Shown here one piece after another: positions 10,440 through 12,162 of a stretch of 12,162 nt of DNA. The notes under the pieces were generated by a model that saw only the letters and a program-made list of their open reading frames with translations, had not been told where the DNA came from and searched no databases. The number at the start of each line of letters is the position of its first letter. Within the stretch, counting starts at the first letter, position 1. The stretch is taken from positions 1 to 12,162 of the forward strand of contig CAMIOJ010000031.1 in assembly GCA_946222435.1 (NCBI GenBank). Reading direction: 5' to 3'. The position numbers and the translations under genes are program-made. Source of the stretch: an uncultured Micrococcus sp. (GTDB lineage: Bacteria > Actinomycetota > Actinomycetes > Actinomycetales > Micrococcaceae).

Positions 10440-12162
10440 TGCTCTCCTCCGTCTGCGTCCTCGGCGTCGGCCTCAGCGGAGGCGCTCACGTCGTCGGACA
10501 CGGTGTCGTTCTGGTCGGTGGACTCGTCCAAGAGTACCCCTGCGTCCCCCGCATCGGACGCCCCGGCACCCTCCGCCGCACCGTCCGGGCCGCTGTCGCC
10601 GCCGCCGTCCGGGCCGGCCTCCGCGGCCGCCTCGGCGTCCGCCTCGATGGCCTCCTCGTTGTTGAGGGTGACGGCCACGATCCGGTCCTTCGTCCCGGGC
10701 TTGGCGAAGATCACACCCATGGTGTCGCGGCCCTTGGCCGGGACGCCGGACACGGCGGAGCGGACCACCTTGCCGGACTCCATGACCACGAGGACCTCCT
10801 GGTCCTCCTGCACCACGAGGCCGCCGCACAGGCCGCCGCGCTCGTCCACGAGCTTGGCCACCTTGATGCCGAGGCCGCCGCGGTTCTGCGTGCGGTACTC
10901 GTCCACGTGGGTCCGCTTGGCGTAGCCGCCGTCGGTCACCGTGAACACGTAGCCGTCCTCCTCCGGGGAGATGACGTCCATGGCCAGCAGCCAGTCGTCG
11001 TCCCGGAACTTCATGCCGGTCACGCCGGAGGTCGCACGGCCCATGGGGCGCAGCGCCTCGTCGGTGGCGGTGAAGCGCACGGACTGGCCCTTGCGGGAGA
11101 TGAGGATGAGGTCGTCGTCCGCGGAGACCACGCGTGCGGAGACGAGCTCGTCCCCGTCGCGCAGACGGATGGCGATCAGGCCGGCGGAGCGGTTGGTGTC
11201 GTACTCGCTCAGCAGGGTCTTCTTCACCAGGCCGTTGCGGGTGGCGAGGACGAGGTAGTCGGCGCCGTCGTAACCGGCCAGGGGCTGGATCTGCGCGATG
11301 TGCTCGTCCGGCTGGAACGCCAGCAGGTTGGCCACGTGCTGGCCCTTGGCGTCACGGCCGCCCTCGATGAGCTCGTAGGTCTTGATGCGGTACACGCGGC
11401 CGAAGTTCGTGAAGAACAGCAGCCAGTGGTGGGTGGACACGGTGAGGAAGTGCTCCACCACGTCGTCGCCGCGCAGGGAGGCGCCGCGCACGCCCTTGCC
11501 GCCGCGGCCCTGGGACCGGTACTGGTCCAGGCGGGTGCGCTTGACGTAGCCGCCGCGGGTGATGGTGACGACCATCTCCTCCTCGGGGATCAGGTCCTCC
11601 ATGGACATGTCCCCGTCGTAGCCGTAGAGGATCTGGGTGCGGCGCTCGTCGCCGTGCTTGTCCACGATCTCGCGCAGCTCGGTGGAGACCACCTCGCGCT
11701 GGCGGGCCGGGTCCTCGAGGATCCTGGTGTACTCGGCGATGAGGGCCATCAGCTCGTCGTACTTGTCCTGGATCTTCTGGCGCTCCAGCGCCGCCAGGCG
11801 GCGCAGCTGCATGTCCAGGATCGCCTGGGCCTGCTCGTCGTCGATGTCCAGCAGGGTCTTCAGGGCCTCACGGGCGTCGTCCACGGAGCGGGAGGCGCGG
11901 ATGGTCGCGATGACCTCGTCCAGCATGTCCAGGGCCTTGAGCAGGCCGAGCTGGATGTGGGCCTCGCGCTCGGCCTTGGCCTTGCGGAAGGCCGTGCGGC
12001 GGACGATGACCTCGATCTGGTGCTTCACCCAGTGGTGGACGAAGCCGTCGAGGGAGAGGGTGCGCGGTACGCCGTCTACGAGGGCCAGCATGTTCGCCGA
12101 GAAGTTCGACTGCAGCTCGGTGTGCTTGTAGAGGTTGTTCAGCACCACCTTGGCCACGGCGT
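10436..12162 (-). CDS. gyrA: DNA gyrase subunit A, C-terminal part (5' end outside window)
   Basis: About 575 C-terminal residues; the gene runs off the right edge. GyrA is the breakage-reunion and DNA-wrapping subunit of gyrase, which introduces negative supercoils. The end of the breakage-reunion domain with VVLNNLYKHT, then the long coiled coil (helices ending near the segment coded at ~11640), are followed by the beta-pinwheel wrapping domain. The GyrA box is at 11492-11512 and reads QGRGGKG instead of the E. coli QRRGGKG, keeping the core Q-x-RGGKG. Further blades contain GRATSGV and QNRGGLG. The last 75 residues (coded at 10439-10663) form an acidic Ala/Gly-rich tail with 24 Asp/Glu and no Lys or Arg. 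The quinolone-resistance region and catalytic Tyr lie outside. An internal GTG near 12157 is not a start. The 3' end overlaps the DUF3566 gene by 4 nt. Confidence 0.99.
   Translation of the reverse strand, partial: AVAKVVLNNLYKHTELQSNFSANMLALVDGVPRTLSLDGFVHHWVKHQIEVIVRRTAFRKAKAEREAHIQLGLLKALDMLDEVIATIRASRSVDDAREALKTLLDIDDEQAQAILDMQLRRLAALERQKIQDKYDELMALIAEYTRILEDPARQREVVSTELREIVDKHGDERRTQILYGYDGDMSMEDLIPEEEMVVTITRGGYVKRTRLDQYRSQGRGGKGVRGASLRGDDVVEHFLTVSTHHWLLFFTNFGRVYRIKTYELIEGGRDAKGQHVANLLAFQPDEHIAQIQPLAGYDGADYLVLATRNGLVKKTLLSEYDTNRSAGLIAIRLRDGDELVSARVVSADDDLILISRKGQSVRFTATDEALRPMGRATSGVTGMKFRDDDWLLAMDVISPEEDGYVFTVTDGGYAKRTHVDEYRTQNRGGLGIKVAKLVDERGGLCGGLVVQEDQEVLVVMESGKVVRSAVSGVPAKGRDTMGVIFAKPGTKDRIVAVTLNNEEAIEADAEAAAEAGPDGGGDSGPDGAAEGAGASDAGDAGVLLDESTDQNDTVSDDVSASAEADAEDADGGEQ

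Overview
The window is very GC-rich, with G/C-dominated third codon positions, GTG starts and antisense shadow ORFs typical of high-GC Actinobacteria. Gene content and order point to Micrococcaceae, most likely Micrococcus; that assignment is inference from synteny and protein similarity as I know them. It is the conserved chromosomal neighbourhood between gyrA and the pknB/trpG locus, normally close to the replication origin, with the gyrA side at the right end.

Left part (1-4858): the Ser/Pro/Glu-rich C-terminus of a plus-strand protein (probably the PASTA kinase PknB) converges on trpG/pabA (minus). crgA (plus) follows. Next comes a 268-bp non-coding gap that holds a dense cluster of DnaA-box-like 9-mers. 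A likely operon ppiA -> rhomboid protease (minus) and a divergent plus-strand gene for a lysine/alanine-rich membrane-anchored protein (DUF5324-like) complete this part.

Middle part (4859-9202): three tandem hairpins separate the conserved block from four metabolic genes. These are a GabD1-type succinate-semialdehyde dehydrogenase (minus), a UlaG-like metallo-beta-lactamase-fold hydrolase (plus), a nucleoside hydrolase (plus), and a YhhQ-type queuosine-precursor transporter (minus). The last two overlap tail to tail by 52 bp and may form a queuosine/queuine salvage pair. From what I remember of other Actinobacteria, this block interrupts the usual gyrA-tRNA-ppiA order.

Right part (9203-12162, all minus): tRNA-Ala(TGC), a 48-codon DLW-39-type small membrane protein gene, tRNA-Ile(GAT), a DUF3566 membrane protein and the 3' part of gyrA. 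gyrA and the DUF3566 gene overlap by 4 nt (GTGA). The terminator of that operon appears to contain the -35 element of the tRNA-Ile promoter.

No insertion sequence, CRISPR array or rRNA was seen. The most notable non-coding signal is the DnaA-box cluster between crgA and the rhomboid gene.
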